Part shown: positions 19,948 through 30,028 of the stretch, piece by piece
Position numbering within the stretch: the stretch's first letter is position 1
Layout: the number at the start of each line of letters is the position of its first letter
Origin: Bacteroidota bacterium
GTDB taxonomy: Bacteria > Bacteroidota > Bacteroidia > UKL13-3
DNA: 64,000 bases
Assembly (NCBI GenBank): GCA_027482225.1
Contig: JAIXWD010000006.1
Span: 163,455-227,454, forward strand
Direction: 5' to 3'
Translations under genes and position numbers: made by a program
Notes under the pieces: model-generated
What the model saw: only the letters and a program-made list of their open reading frames with translations
Told to the model about the DNA's origin: nothing
Database searches by the model: none

Positions 19948-21164
19948 AATTGTGTTATTCTGGTCCAAAATTGTACTGCTAGTTTTCTTCTATTAAAATG
20001 TGCTGCAACATATTGATGACCATTCTTACCTAATGTTTCACATAGTTCAGCGCTTTGATATAGTTGTTTTATTTTATCAACTAGTGAATTTGCATTTTCT
20101 GGTTCAAAATGTAAGGCACATTTCCCTTCTTCAACAAACAAATTTTTGGCCTCTCCATCAACACCAAGCAATACTGGCTTGCTAAAATACAGTGGTTCAA
20201 ATATTTTAGATGGAATAGCACCTAAGAATAATTCGTTTTTTCTTAATGGTGTAACATAACAATTACAAGCATCAATTACATCAGTCATCTCATTTCTTGG
20301 TACACTATTTATAAATATAATGTTAGTTAACTTTTTTTCTTTAGCTAAGTATATCAATTCGTATTTAACTGGGCCATCACCTACCATCATGAAAATAATA
20401 TTCTTATCTGATTTAATTTGATTTGCCGCTTCTATTATTATTTCTAATCCTTGAGCATGACCAATAATACCAGCATATGCAATTATAAATACATTCTCCG
20501 GAATGTGATGTTTAAGTCTGAATGCTCTACCATTTCCAATTTTACTAAATTGCTTGGTATCTATTCCATTTCTTATTAAGTGTGTAGGAATATCAGGAAA
20601 GCGTTGGTTAATATTAGAAATAATTCCTTGAGTTTGCCCACTAATCAGATTCGATTTTTTATAAATCAAAGCTTCTAATCGATACGATATACCTAATAAA
20701 AATTTATTATTAATGATGTTTAGTTTCTCAGCACTTTCTGGCCACAAATCACTTACATTAAAAACAAGTTTACTTCCTTTGAATAGTTTTAATAGTAATG
20801 CCGATATGCCAAGGAATAGGGGAGGCGACTCGCAAATAATTACGTCATGTTTTTCAACTTTAATTAGTCCAATAAATAATGAAGTAAATACAAACGAAAA
20901 GTAATTAAGTAATCTAGAAATTACACCTTTACTTTTACTTACATATATCCAACTGCGGTGTATCGTAATTGGACCATCTTTTTCCTTAAAATACCACTTG
21001 CCTTTGTATCCCTCGTAAATTTCTGTTTTTGGGTAATTAGGCATTGCCGTAAGTATATTCACTTCTGCTCCAAATTCAGATAAATAGTTAGCTAAGGAGT
21101 GAAGTCTATTTTGAGGCGCACCAGTTTCAGGTGGAAAATATTGTGTTAGAAATAAAACCTTCAA
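19944..21164 (-). CDS. WbuB-like glycosyltransferase, family 4
   Basis: The 406-residue GT-B protein begins with LFLTQYFPPETGAPQNR and carries a C-terminal GT4 nucleotide-binding domain (AGIIGHAQGLEIIIEAA; PSKIFEPLYFSKPVLLGVDGEA). It is close to WbuB-type enzymes that transfer an N-acetylated deoxyhexosamine in O-antigen assembly. The start is a TTG 5 nt after the wecB stop; no ATG is available nearby. It is probably co-transcribed with wecB and the PaaK-like gene. The donor is not certain. Confidence 0.85.
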   Translation of the reverse strand: MKVLFLTQYFPPETGAPQNRLHSLANYLSEFGAEVNILTAMPNYPKTEIYEGYKGKWYFKEKDGPITIHRSWIYVSKSKGVISRLLNYFSFVFTSLFIGLIKVEKHDVIICESPPLFLGISALLLKLFKGSKLVFNVSDLWPESAEKLNIINNKFLLGISYRLEALIYKKSNLISGQTQGIISNINQRFPDIPTHLIRNGIDTKQFSKIGNGRAFRLKHHIPENVFIIAYAGIIGHAQGLEIIIEAANQIKSDKNIIFMMVGDGPVKYELIYLAKEKKLTNIIFINSVPRNEMTDVIDACNCYVTPLRKNELFLGAIPSKIFEPLYFSKPVLLGVDGEAKNLFVEEGKCALHFEPENANSLVDKIKQLYQSAELCETLGKNGHQYVAAHFNRRKLAVQFWTRITQL

Positions 21165-21169
21165 GTTGT

Positions 21170-22261
21170 TTATTTTAATGAACTTTTATTTTCCAATAAT
21201 GCGATACAAATATTTTGGCTCGCATTTCCATTTCCATATAAATTTATTTTTATAGGGAATGAAGCTGTTAGAGCTTTTTTTGCCAACTGAATTATTTTTT
21301 CAGTATTTGTACCTCCAATTGAATTATAACCGTTTTCAATTAGCTCCACCCATTCTGTTTGTTCTCTTGTTGTTACACAAAACTTATTAAAAAAGTAAGC
21401 CTCTTTTTGAAGTCCACCGCTATCTGTAATTACCAAAGAACAGTTTTTGAGCAACACAATCATGTCGAAATAACCCAAGGGTTCGACTATTGTGAAATTA
21501 GCTTTTAATTCGTGCTGCTGTAATAGTTTTTTGGTTCTTGGATGCAATGGTACAACCACAGGATTAATCTCGTGAAGTAAATTTAATGCATCAATTATCC
21601 CTTTTAAATTTATCGGATTATCGGTGTTTTCTGCTCTATGAATTGTTGAAAGAATATAAGATTTACCAATTAGATTAAGTTGTTTTAAGATTGTTGATTT
21701 TTTTGATGCCTTTTCTCCATAGAATATTGCAGCGTCTTCCATTACATCCCCTGTTTTAATTATTTGACAAGGCAAGTTTTTATAACCTTCATTTTTCAAA
21801 TTATTAACTGCAGTATCTGTTGGGCAAAACAACCAATCACTAATCCTATCAGTTAAAATACGATTTATTTCTTCTGGCATTTTCATGTTAAAGCTGCGTA
21901 ATCCAGCTTCAACATGTGCCACTTTAATATCTAGTTTTTTAGCAGCTAAAGCCCCTGCAATTGTACTGTTAGTATCACCATAAACTAATACTAAATCTGG
22001 CTTTTCTTGAAGCATTACCACTTCTAATTTTTCCATCATTTGGCCTGTCATAGCACCGTGTGAAAGGCCATTGATATTAAGGTTGTAATGTGGCTTGGGA
22101 ATTTCCATCTCTTCAAAAAAGATATCGCTCATGTTTGCATCAAAATGTTGCCCAGTGTGTACTATAATTTCATTAAGTTGTGTATGTTTTTTTATTTCTC
22201 TAGATAGTGCTGCCGCCTTAATAAATTGTGGACGGGCTCCAATTATGGTTAAGATTTTCAT
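21170..22261 (-). CDS. wecB: UDP-N-acetylglucosamine 2-epimerase (non-hydrolysing)
   Basis: The 363-residue protein interconverts UDP-GlcNAc and UDP-ManNAc (or the equivalent deoxy-sugar nucleotides). It has IGARPQFIKAAALS at the N-terminus, HTGQHFD, YGDTNSTIAGALAA, HVEAGLRSFN, PEEINR and TDSGGLQKEAYFFN, all signature motifs of WecB. It lies between a PaaK-like adenylating enzyme and a WbuB-like transferase, a usual order in O-antigen loci. ATG start, 2 nt after the upstream stop. Confidence 0.94.
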   Translation of the reverse strand: MKILTIIGARPQFIKAAALSREIKKHTQLNEIIVHTGQHFDANMSDIFFEEMEIPKPHYNLNINGLSHGAMTGQMMEKLEVVMLQEKPDLVLVYGDTNSTIAGALAAKKLDIKVAHVEAGLRSFNMKMPEEINRILTDRISDWLFCPTDTAVNNLKNEGYKNLPCQIIKTGDVMEDAAIFYGEKASKKSTILKQLNLIGKSYILSTIHRAENTDNPINLKGIIDALNLLHEINPVVVPLHPRTKKLLQQHELKANFTIVEPLGYFDMIVLLKNCSLVITDSGGLQKEAYFFNKFCVTTREQTEWVELIENGYNSIGGTNTEKIIQLAKKALTASFPIKINLYGNGNASQNICIALLENKSSLK

Positions 22262-22263
22262 TG

Positions 22264-23649
22264 TTATTTCACATGGGATATTACTGCTTGGAACTTGCCG
22301 TTATTGTTTCGTGGAATTGACTCTACTTTATTTATATTCAGCTCGATTTTTCCAAGTTGAGATTTCATTCTTTGTCCAATTAAATCAATTTCTTCTAATG
22401 ATAATTGCTTACTTGTAACTAGCTTAATTTCGAATTGACTAAAAGTATGTTGTATAATTTGACCTTCTATAATTTTAGGAATATTAATAAATATACCGTG
22501 GAATCTTACCATTTGTCTACCATCTTGACCAACAACTGTATCTTCTACTCTTCCTATTATTTCATCAATAATTGGCATGTTTCTTTTACATTCACAAGAT
22601 TGTATTAGACTTAACCTTGCCATGTCACCAATTCGATATCTAATTAGAGGTTGATCATAGTTTAAAAATCCTGTACAAACCATTTCGCCTATTTCCCCTA
22701 AATCTGCATTAGTACCATCTTCTTTAATTAACTCGATGTGACCAACATCTTCACTAATGTGTAGTTTCCCATATTCACACTCGCTTATTAAACCACATGC
22801 TTCAACTCCGCTATAACTATCATAGGTTTTACATCCATAAACACGTTTAAATGTATTACGCATTTCCTCAGTTAGCTTTTCGCTACTTGTAATTACTGCT
22901 TTTAATTTTGGCGCTTTAAAGTTGTTATCCTCAATAAATCGTGCTAAAAAATAATTACTCATGGCATAGCCTGTCATGTAGTCTAATTCATATTTATTCA
23001 TCGCTTCTATATAGTTAGAAGTATTTGCGGAATTTATATGATAAGCGGAAAAGTAGACCTGCTTTTCAAAATAATTATATCTATAAAATGGACCTTTACT
23101 TTCTCCTTCTAATACCACTCTTCTACCTCCAATTGTGCCTCTTGAGTTTTTTATTGATAGCCCCGCCCAATTTCTAATACGTGCTTCAAAGGCGGCACTC
23201 CATCTCTGATGCATGGCTGATGAAAATAGGATTTTGGTTGGAGTTCCTGTACTTCCACTACTTGAATAAAACTCACCACCTTTCTCTTTTTTAAATGATA
23301 AAAGTGTTTTTTCTCCAAGTTCTCTTAAAGTTGATTTTTCTAAAAATGGAACCTCCTTTAATGTTTTTAAATCAATTTTATTAACATCAATATTGTTTTT
23401 TTTGAATAAAACCTTGTAATAGGGCACCTCCTTTTGTGCATGATTTAACAGTTTTTTTAGTTCTGAATTTTGATATTTTATCCAATCGTTTCTAGTAAAG
23501 TATTCTCTATTTATATATTGTTTATACTCATTTTTAAAAATACCTCCAAATCTTCTTTTTTTCCATTTATATCCATAAATACTTATACCTATATTTTGAA
23601 TAAAGATAGGAGCATATTTATAAATTAAATTTGATAGCAGACCTGCCAA
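22264..23649 (-). CDS. PaaK/CapK-like AMP-forming adenylating enzyme
   Basis: The protein resembles phenylacetate-CoA ligase/CapK-type enzymes of capsule loci. It has the AMP-binding loop YSSSGSTGTPTKI, then SYSGVEACGLI and a late IRYRIGDMARL motif. It should activate a carboxylate by adenylation; the substrate in glycan loci is unknown. The longest frame starts at 23730 and would overlap the asparagine synthase by 77 nt in another frame. Family similarity begins near YKYAPIFIQNIG, so I prefer a TTG at 23649, 4 nt after that stop (461 residues). An ATG at 23712 is the alternative. Confidence 0.82.
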   Translation of the reverse strand: MAGLLSNLIYKYAPIFIQNIGISIYGYKWKKRRFGGIFKNEYKQYINREYFTRNDWIKYQNSELKKLLNHAQKEVPYYKVLFKKNNIDVNKIDLKTLKEVPFLEKSTLRELGEKTLLSFKKEKGGEFYSSSGSTGTPTKILFSSAMHQRWSAAFEARIRNWAGLSIKNSRGTIGGRRVVLEGESKGPFYRYNYFEKQVYFSAYHINSANTSNYIEAMNKYELDYMTGYAMSNYFLARFIEDNNFKAPKLKAVITSSEKLTEEMRNTFKRVYGCKTYDSYSGVEACGLISECEYGKLHISEDVGHIELIKEDGTNADLGEIGEMVCTGFLNYDQPLIRYRIGDMARLSLIQSCECKRNMPIIDEIIGRVEDTVVGQDGRQMVRFHGIFINIPKIIEGQIIQHTFSQFEIKLVTSKQLSLEEIDLIGQRMKSQLGKIELNINKVESIPRNNNGKFQAVISHVK

Positions 23650-23653
23650 ATTA

Positions 23654-25495
23654 TTATAGGTGATTTTGTGTCCAAATATAATACATAAAATATTGTAGTA
23701 CGAGTGACTCATAATGGCTGCTCTCGCCATTATTTATAATTGCGATGGCTGGTTTTAAATCCACCTTATCTAATATCTCGTGGTTAAACTTATGTGAATT
23801 CACAAAGCTGTTCCACAACTCACTCAAGTTTTCATTTTCTTTTATTTGTTTTATCCATGGAACCGACAAACCAATTTTTCTGAAACTAGTAATGTTTTCC
23901 GGTAAATGATGTTTCATTGTTTCAAATAAAATCTTTTTACCTTTTTTTCCTGCAGTAATCCAATTTGTATTTAGTGTGCCTATGCCCTCTATAATTCTAT
24001 AGTCCTGAAATGGTTCTCTACACTCTATTCCTGCTGCCATGGTTGCGCTGTCATTTCGCTCGTTTAATGATTGCAAATAGGTATGTTGATCATAATATAA
24101 TAACTGTTTTGTTGGGTTATTTGGAAATACCAACCTTGCTTCCTGCATAATCCTTGATCTATAATCATTTGATATCCCCAAATAATTTATACCCAAATCA
24201 TCAAAATCACTCTCGAAATAATTTGAGGCATTACACATTATCTTTTGATTTAATCCTCCTATTTTAAGGTATCGTTCTAATTTTTTTAATCTGTTACTTT
24301 TATATTTTTCAGGCGTAAGTTTTAATATATAATACATCTGATTTCTGAATTTAATATATCTAAATGTTTTATACCGAACATATCCTCCCATAATTTCATC
24401 TGCACCTTCTCCGCTTAAAAGTACTTTAACATGTTTTTTGGCATATCTTGAAATTGCAAGAATTTGCGGATCGTTCATGTGTACTAAGGGCTCATCAAGG
24501 TGATGTATCGATTGAATAAGTGTATGGTATAGATCGTTGCCTTCTAAATTAATGCTATGGAAAGGATAGTTTAATGAATCAGAAAATTGACGTGCTATGT
24601 TTGATTCATCATTTACATAATCTTTGAATCCAATGTTATATGTACTAATGTCTTTAAATCCACTTAGTTTTAAAGAAGCTGTAATGCTACTAGAATCTAG
24701 TCCACCACTTAGTAATACACCTACAGGAACATCTGCCATCATTCTGTATTTTACACTTTGATGAAAAGTTTCTTCAAACCATTTTTTTGGGTTGTTAATT
24801 TTAGCATGTGATAATATTCGTTCGCCTAAATGGTACCACCTGGTATCACGAAAATATCCATTTGGTTTAATGATAGCCGAGTGACCTGGTAGTAATTTAT
24901 GGATTCCTTTGTATAATGTATTTTCACCAGCCACATACCTATACATTAACCATTCGTTTAAGTTTGCGGAGTTAACTTCTTTTGCAACTCCTGTGGCAAA
25001 AATGGCTTTAGATTCTGATGCAAAAATGAATTTATTAATATCTAAATAATAATAAAGTGGTTTAACACCAAAACGATCTCTGGCTACAAATAATTCTTTT
25101 TTTTGTTCATCCCATATGGCAAAGGCAAACATGCCATTTAATCGATGCAACATACTTGCTCCATATGTAATGTACATATAAAGCAATACTTCTGTATCTG
25201 ATGTTGATTTGAAGTTGAATCCCTTAGCTTTTAATTCTGGTCTAAATTCATTGTGGTTATATATTTCACCATTAAAAATGATAGAATATCTTCTGTCTGA
25301 AGCGTGCATGGGTTGATGACCATCCTTACTGGTATCAATAATTGAAAGGCGTTGGTGTGCAAATCCAACCTTTCCGTTTGTCCAAACTCCACTGTCATCA
25401 GGCCCACGATGCTTTATCGCTTCACCCATACGGTAAAGCATATCTTCCTTTACTAATTCATCTGTAAAGTTTAAAATTCCTGCAATTCCACACAT
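23654..25495 (-). CDS. asnB: Asparagine synthase-like glutamine amidotransferase (copy 1 of 3)
   Basis: The 613-residue protein has the class II glutaminase domain (MCGIAG with nucleophile C2, RGPDDSG, FNGEIYN) followed by the ATP-pyrophosphatase domain (LLSGGLDSSS, LLSGEGADEIMGGY). This pairs glutamine hydrolysis with adenylation and amide formation. Housekeeping AsnB makes asparagine, but copies inside polysaccharide loci (for example WbpS) often convert sugar carboxylates to amides. Start ATG, 2 nt after the next gene's stop. C-terminus ends just before the PaaK-like gene. Confidence 0.92.
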   Translation of the reverse strand: MCGIAGILNFTDELVKEDMLYRMGEAIKHRGPDDSGVWTNGKVGFAHQRLSIIDTSKDGHQPMHASDRRYSIIFNGEIYNHNEFRPELKAKGFNFKSTSDTEVLLYMYITYGASMLHRLNGMFAFAIWDEQKKELFVARDRFGVKPLYYYLDINKFIFASESKAIFATGVAKEVNSANLNEWLMYRYVAGENTLYKGIHKLLPGHSAIIKPNGYFRDTRWYHLGERILSHAKINNPKKWFEETFHQSVKYRMMADVPVGVLLSGGLDSSSITASLKLSGFKDISTYNIGFKDYVNDESNIARQFSDSLNYPFHSINLEGNDLYHTLIQSIHHLDEPLVHMNDPQILAISRYAKKHVKVLLSGEGADEIMGGYVRYKTFRYIKFRNQMYYILKLTPEKYKSNRLKKLERYLKIGGLNQKIMCNASNYFESDFDDLGINYLGISNDYRSRIMQEARLVFPNNPTKQLLYYDQHTYLQSLNERNDSATMAAGIECREPFQDYRIIEGIGTLNTNWITAGKKGKKILFETMKHHLPENITSFRKIGLSVPWIKQIKENENLSELWNSFVNSHKFNHEILDKVDLKPAIAIINNGESSHYESLVLQYFMYYIWTQNHL

Positions 25496-25497
25496 GA

Positions 25498-26529
25498 TTA
25501 GTTTCTAGTTAGTAGTTGTGCCCAAGTCATTTTTACCCTTTCCCAAGTATATGTTTCCGCTTTTCGGTGTGCATTTTTTGATAGTTTATCTCTAAGTAAG
25601 GTATCATCTAATAAGCGACTAACTTTTAAATCAAATTCTTTTTGATTGTCTATGTTTGCCATTAACATTTCTTCGTCTTCGGTCCACATGAGCGGTATTT
25701 CACCTACCCGTGTTGATACCATTGGGATTCCACATGATGCCGCTTCAACAATTGCTACCCCAAAACTTTCATAGCGTGTTGTGGTTATAAATACTGTATG
25801 CGAGTGGTAATATTTCTGGATTTCTTCGTTTGGTACAAAACCCACGAATTGAATATTATCCATAACGTCTAGTTTTTCAGCAAGCTCGATACAATTGTTT
25901 AGTTTACCCAAATCGGGTCCAACCATTGTTAGGGTGATAGCCCTATTTGTTTTCTTTAAATTGGCAACGCATCTAATGGCCATTTCTGGGTTATAAATAT
26001 CATGAAATGCCCTTATCCAAAGCAATTTATACTCTGGTTTATTTAACCACAATGGTTTAAATTTATTGTTGTCGATAAAATTAGGGGTATATAATAATGG
26101 CCAACCTCTAGCTGTAAAATATTGTTGTAAAAATTTAGAAGGGGTACAAATTTCTATGCATTGGTTGTATAGTTTTTCAACCATATTCGGATATTTTTTG
26201 TAAAACTCGTTAAGTGCTCCCCCGTGCAATACTCCAATTACTTTTTTATTTAAAATTTTTGTAATTTGGAAAACTAAATATTCAAGTAGAAAAGCTCGCC
26301 CAGAAAATACTAATGATACGACTATGTCATATTGTTTTCGGTGAATGATAAGAAAGTAGATGGTGTCTAAAAGTCGCATTAGTTTATTTCTGTATCCCGA
26401 TCTTTTGTATACTGTGTATCCCGACTCTTTAAGCATTTGATAAAGCTTCTCGCCCTCACCACCAGAACTTTTACCATCAATGATGATAGGACCTATTATA
26501 GCAACTCTTGATTGTTCGTTGTTAATCAT
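25498..26529 (-). CDS. Glycosyltransferase family 4
   Basis: The 343-residue GT-B protein has an N-terminal domain with GPIIIDGKSSGGEGEKLYQML and a C-terminal GT4 domain with the signature TTTRYESFGVAIVEAASCGIP, whose E-x7-E holds the donor nucleotide. It adds one sugar on the cytoplasmic face. Donor and acceptor are not predictable. Overlaps the next glycosyltransferase by 8 nt. Confidence 0.88.
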   Translation of the reverse strand: MINNEQSRVAIIGPIIIDGKSSGGEGEKLYQMLKESGYTVYKRSGYRNKLMRLLDTIYFLIIHRKQYDIVVSLVFSGRAFLLEYLVFQITKILNKKVIGVLHGGALNEFYKKYPNMVEKLYNQCIEICTPSKFLQQYFTARGWPLLYTPNFIDNNKFKPLWLNKPEYKLLWIRAFHDIYNPEMAIRCVANLKKTNRAITLTMVGPDLGKLNNCIELAEKLDVMDNIQFVGFVPNEEIQKYYHSHTVFITTTRYESFGVAIVEAASCGIPMVSTRVGEIPLMWTEDEEMLMANIDNQKEFDLKVSRLLDDTLLRDKLSKNAHRKAETYTWERVKMTWAQLLTRN

Positions 26530-27691
26530 TTATCAGGTGTTCTTTTATTAGGTTAACCAGTTTTTTAGTTTGTATTTCCAAAGTACTTTCTTCAGCTAAT
26601 GTTCTAGCTGTTTTAATTAAATTCTGGCGAAGTGTTGAATCATTTACAAGGTTTTGTATCGCAAGTTTTATCTCATTGGTTTGTTTCGGATTTATAAGCA
26701 CAGCATTTTTTAAGTGAGTTAAATGGTGTGGTATACCACCTACTTTAGTAGCTATTACAGGAAGGCTATTTGCCATTGCTTCCCAAATTGTGCGAGGAAA
26801 TCCTTCAAAGTGAGTTGGAATAACATATATATCCGACATGCGGTAATAGCTATTTAATTCCTCACCTATATTTTTTTTGCCATGAAAAATAACTTTGTCT
26901 GTTATACCTAAAAGCTCCGCTAAGTTTATTAGTTCTTGTGTTACAATTTTTTTGTCTCCTAATTCCCATCCAACTATATTCAATTTGTAGTTAACATCCT
27001 TCAGTATGGCTATGGCTTCTAATAATTCAAATAATCCTTTTGCCCTATCTATTCTACCAGTGTATAGTATGTTGATGTTTTTGTTTTGGCAAGTATCATT
27101 ACGATTATAAAAATCGTTTAGGCGCAGTGTGGTAGTTTTTATGAGATGTATTTGTGGTGTTAAATGCTGATAGGTTTCCAATAATGCAGTTGAATTTACT
27201 AAAACAAAGTTGTTTTTTAACGCCTTCCGAAATAAATAATCATTGTGTTTCAAGTACCAAATGATTACCCAATCGCGAAACCCATTTAATTGAAATTGTT
27301 TTGCTCCTTCTTTGTAGTCGCCAACCACCATGTAAACCAGTTTTTCTGTAGGTACATATTTTTTAAAATATGGTGCTAAAGGTGTTGGTCCACGTACAAT
27401 TACAATATCGCAATCATCTAACACTTTTTTTAATGGAGCTAAATGTTGACGGTAATTTAAGGAACGATACCAAGCTGGCTTGTGAGGGCCCATGTTCAGC
27501 CATTTTATATTTTTTGCCGTTAGCTCATAATCCGCCTCTTGTATTTCTTTTTCATTTGCTTCAAAAAACAATAATGTTAACTCATCAACCTGCTTGGCTA
27601 ATTCATCAATAAATATTCCAAAGTAACCTGGTAAATAATAGCTATTGTATTTATTTACAAGATTAATATGGTAGTGGAAGGCTAATTTCAT
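26522..27691 (-). CDS. Glycosyltransferase family 4
   Basis: A 389-residue GT-B enzyme. The C-terminal half is clearest: YTGRIDRAKGLFELLEAI (start of the nucleotide-sugar domain) and VIPTHFEGFPRTIWEAMANS with the E-x7-E motif. Its N-terminal domain is divergent. ATG start; ends within the following glycosyltransferase start, so co-translated. Donor not predictable. Confidence 0.87.
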   Translation of the reverse strand: MKLAFHYHINLVNKYNSYYLPGYFGIFIDELAKQVDELTLLFFEANEKEIQEADYELTAKNIKWLNMGPHKPAWYRSLNYRQHLAPLKKVLDDCDIVIVRGPTPLAPYFKKYVPTEKLVYMVVGDYKEGAKQFQLNGFRDWVIIWYLKHNDYLFRKALKNNFVLVNSTALLETYQHLTPQIHLIKTTTLRLNDFYNRNDTCQNKNINILYTGRIDRAKGLFELLEAIAILKDVNYKLNIVGWELGDKKIVTQELINLAELLGITDKVIFHGKKNIGEELNSYYRMSDIYVIPTHFEGFPRTIWEAMANSLPVIATKVGGIPHHLTHLKNAVLINPKQTNEIKLAIQNLVNDSTLRQNLIKTARTLAEESTLEIQTKKLVNLIKEHLIND

Positions 27692-27699
27692 TTTCGGAA

Positions 27700-28935
27700 T
27701 TACTTAATTTTAAATTGCCTGAAATTAAGCATATAGGCATTTGCTATGCCCAATAAAAACCATCCCATAACATTTACCATACCTGCAATAAACCAACTGT
27801 GTATACACATGAAGATAATACCTACAAATAATCCTTTGTGTTCGTTTGGTATGGAGAAATAATTGAATATGAAAAATACAGTTGGCGCAAACATGAGTAT
27901 CAGCATGGGGATAATCAATAATATTCCTCCTTCAGATAAAAATGAAATATACGAATTGTGTGCATTGGTATGCATTAATTCATCTTCACGTGCTTCAATA
28001 AATTCGGCACCTTCAAATTTAAAATCAATTTCATATTCAGTAGCCATGAAGTTACCAATACCAATACCACTAATGGGATGGTCTTCAAAAATATTGAGTC
28101 CCTTTTCTATCATGGCCAACCTGGTTAAATACGAGCGGTCTGTTTGTAGTGTATTTTCAGTTTCATATAAGAGTTCATATGTGCGGGGATTCAATTGCAG
28201 TATAGCTGATTTTACTTGTGGTGATTCTATTAATGCAGGAATAACGAATGACGCCAATATGGCTAAAAAAGCTGTGATGCTTATTTGTATGAAATTTCCC
28301 AATAATACACTCGCTGTCGCACCAATTAAAACCAATACAGAGGCTGAACGGCTTCCTGATAATGCGCCTGCTAAACTGATTACTCCTATAAAAGCGAAAG
28401 TATAAAAGTAGTTGTTGTATTTTTTATGCAAGTAGGAAGAAGCAATGGGGGCGAAAATAATTAATTGAAAAGCAAAACTATTTTGTGAGCCAGGACTGTA
28501 AAAAGGTAAAAAGTTTAAAATGGGATTAAGAATATACCTTCCTACAACATTTGCACATACACCTAAAAATACCATTTTGCCAAGTTCATCATTGCTTGAA
28601 AATCTAAAAAATACGTTACCTAAAAATATAATAAGCACTCCCCAATAGGTGTAATTTGGCAATACTTTTACCGCGTTCATAAAGTTATCTATTTCAAAGA
28701 ATAATCCTGCGTTTATAGTAGAAATAAATGCGGCAATAATCATGAATACAGCTGTTACTCCCATCATTGTTTTTACTTTTAGGAGTTGCGGTGTAACTGC
28801 ATTTATTTTATAAAAAAAATAAGCCAAGAAAAAGAAAGAAATATTCTGCACAATGGTAAACACAGGAAATGCCATAAAAAATGTGGCAAATAATAGTGGT
28901 TTTGATAGTGTCTGAATTATGGCATTTTGGTTCAT
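27700..28935 (-). CDS. Wzy/WaaL-type O-antigen polymerase or ligase
   Basis: The 411-residue integral membrane protein has about ten or more hydrophobic segments and one large loop containing GIGIGNF and NAHNSYISFLSEGG, the Wzy_C/WaaL motif with a conserved His. The family either polymerises O-units or ligates the chain to lipid A-core in the periplasm. With Wzm/Wzt in the same locus, a ligase role would be logical; with Wzy export it could be a polymerase. Start overlaps the next stop by 1 nt (TAATG). Confidence 0.82.
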   Translation of the reverse strand: MNQNAIIQTLSKPLLFATFFMAFPVFTIVQNISFFFLAYFFYKINAVTPQLLKVKTMMGVTAVFMIIAAFISTINAGLFFEIDNFMNAVKVLPNYTYWGVLIIFLGNVFFRFSSNDELGKMVFLGVCANVVGRYILNPILNFLPFYSPGSQNSFAFQLIIFAPIASSYLHKKYNNYFYTFAFIGVISLAGALSGSRSASVLVLIGATASVLLGNFIQISITAFLAILASFVIPALIESPQVKSAILQLNPRTYELLYETENTLQTDRSYLTRLAMIEKGLNIFEDHPISGIGIGNFMATEYEIDFKFEGAEFIEAREDELMHTNAHNSYISFLSEGGILLIIPMLILMFAPTVFFIFNYFSIPNEHKGLFVGIIFMCIHSWFIAGMVNVMGWFLLGIANAYMLNFRQFKIK

Positions 28936-29990
28936 TATTTGTAAAATTTAGATAATAATAAATTTGAAAACGGAATGCCACATAGAATATACATAGGGTA
29001 GTAAAACTTGTTTTTCTTTAATTGAGTAGGGTAACAACTTAGTCCAAAATGTAAAATCCTTTTGGCCAACAACCTATTCCCTTCTTTGAGGTGTTTGTAT
29101 ACATATGGAATAATGCACCTGTCTGCAAAATTTTGTGCGATAGTGCCTGAGCTTAATCCTGATTTATTGAGCATTTCTTTAGTAACCTCAAAGCAATTCC
29201 TATACTCGTCTATCCAAAATTTTAATATTTGTTTTTGCTGTTGTTGGTTTGCTTGGTTGTTGTTATGCCAGCGGTATTGAAACAAGGGACTGTCTAAATA
29301 ATATACATAGTCTAATTCAACCAATAGTTTCCAATGGAACCATTTATCTGGGTTGTATAACCTACCGCCACCATAACCACCTATTTTTTCATATTGATTC
29401 TTAGGGTAACATGTTGAGGCAAAGTTAAAAGGATTTAAAAATTTTGTTAAGCACCTCTTCAGCATTTCGCCAGATGAAACTTGATAAACATTAAATCCCA
29501 TTTTTTGGGTCAACTCTTGGTTAATATCTGATTTGTGCCAAATGTTGGATTTGAGCGGTGAGAGGTATTCAATAAAACTTCCTTTACCATCAATTTTTTC
29601 AAATGTGCTGCAGAAGGCATAGTTCATTTGGTCTCCTAATTCACCTATAAATTTACTGTAAACTTCTATTGCATTTTTGTTTACAACATCATCCGATGAT
29701 AACATAATCATCCAATCCGCTTCGGCCATTTCACCTACCTTATCTAAATTTGCTGCAAATCCTATATTTGTTGGGTTAGCCGAAAACCTTATTGGAAGAC
29801 CGTTAGCTATATGTTTCTGGATCACTTCAACACTTCCATCAGTGCTTGCATTGTCTACTACATTTACTTCGAAATTTTGTATGGTTTGAGCTTTCAAACT
29901 AGCTAATGTAATGTCTATGTATAAAGCATAATTATAATTTGGTATGCAAATACTAAATAGCTGTTTACTGTATTCAATTTTAGTGCTCAT
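28935..29990 (-). CDS. Glycosyltransferase family 2
   Basis: A 351-residue GT-A enzyme with FSICIPNYNYALYIDITLAS, VVDNASTDGS and the SSDD metal-site motif in the first 130 residues. The remainder is divergent and includes a basic C-terminus. The start is set at the ATG 29990 (MSTKIEY); a TTG at 30059 would overlap the upstream nucleotidyltransferase. Donor unknown. Confidence 0.86.
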   Translation of the reverse strand: MSTKIEYSKQLFSICIPNYNYALYIDITLASLKAQTIQNFEVNVVDNASTDGSVEVIQKHIANGLPIRFSANPTNIGFAANLDKVGEMAEADWMIMLSSDDVVNKNAIEVYSKFIGELGDQMNYAFCSTFEKIDGKGSFIEYLSPLKSNIWHKSDINQELTQKMGFNVYQVSSGEMLKRCLTKFLNPFNFASTCYPKNQYEKIGGYGGGRLYNPDKWFHWKLLVELDYVYYLDSPLFQYRWHNNNQANQQQQKQILKFWIDEYRNCFEVTKEMLNKSGLSSGTIAQNFADRCIIPYVYKHLKEGNRLLAKRILHFGLSCYPTQLKKNKFYYPMYILCGIPFSNLLLSKFYK

Positions 29991-30028
29991 GAAATATGCT
30001 ACTTTTAACAATTGATAAATACAATACC

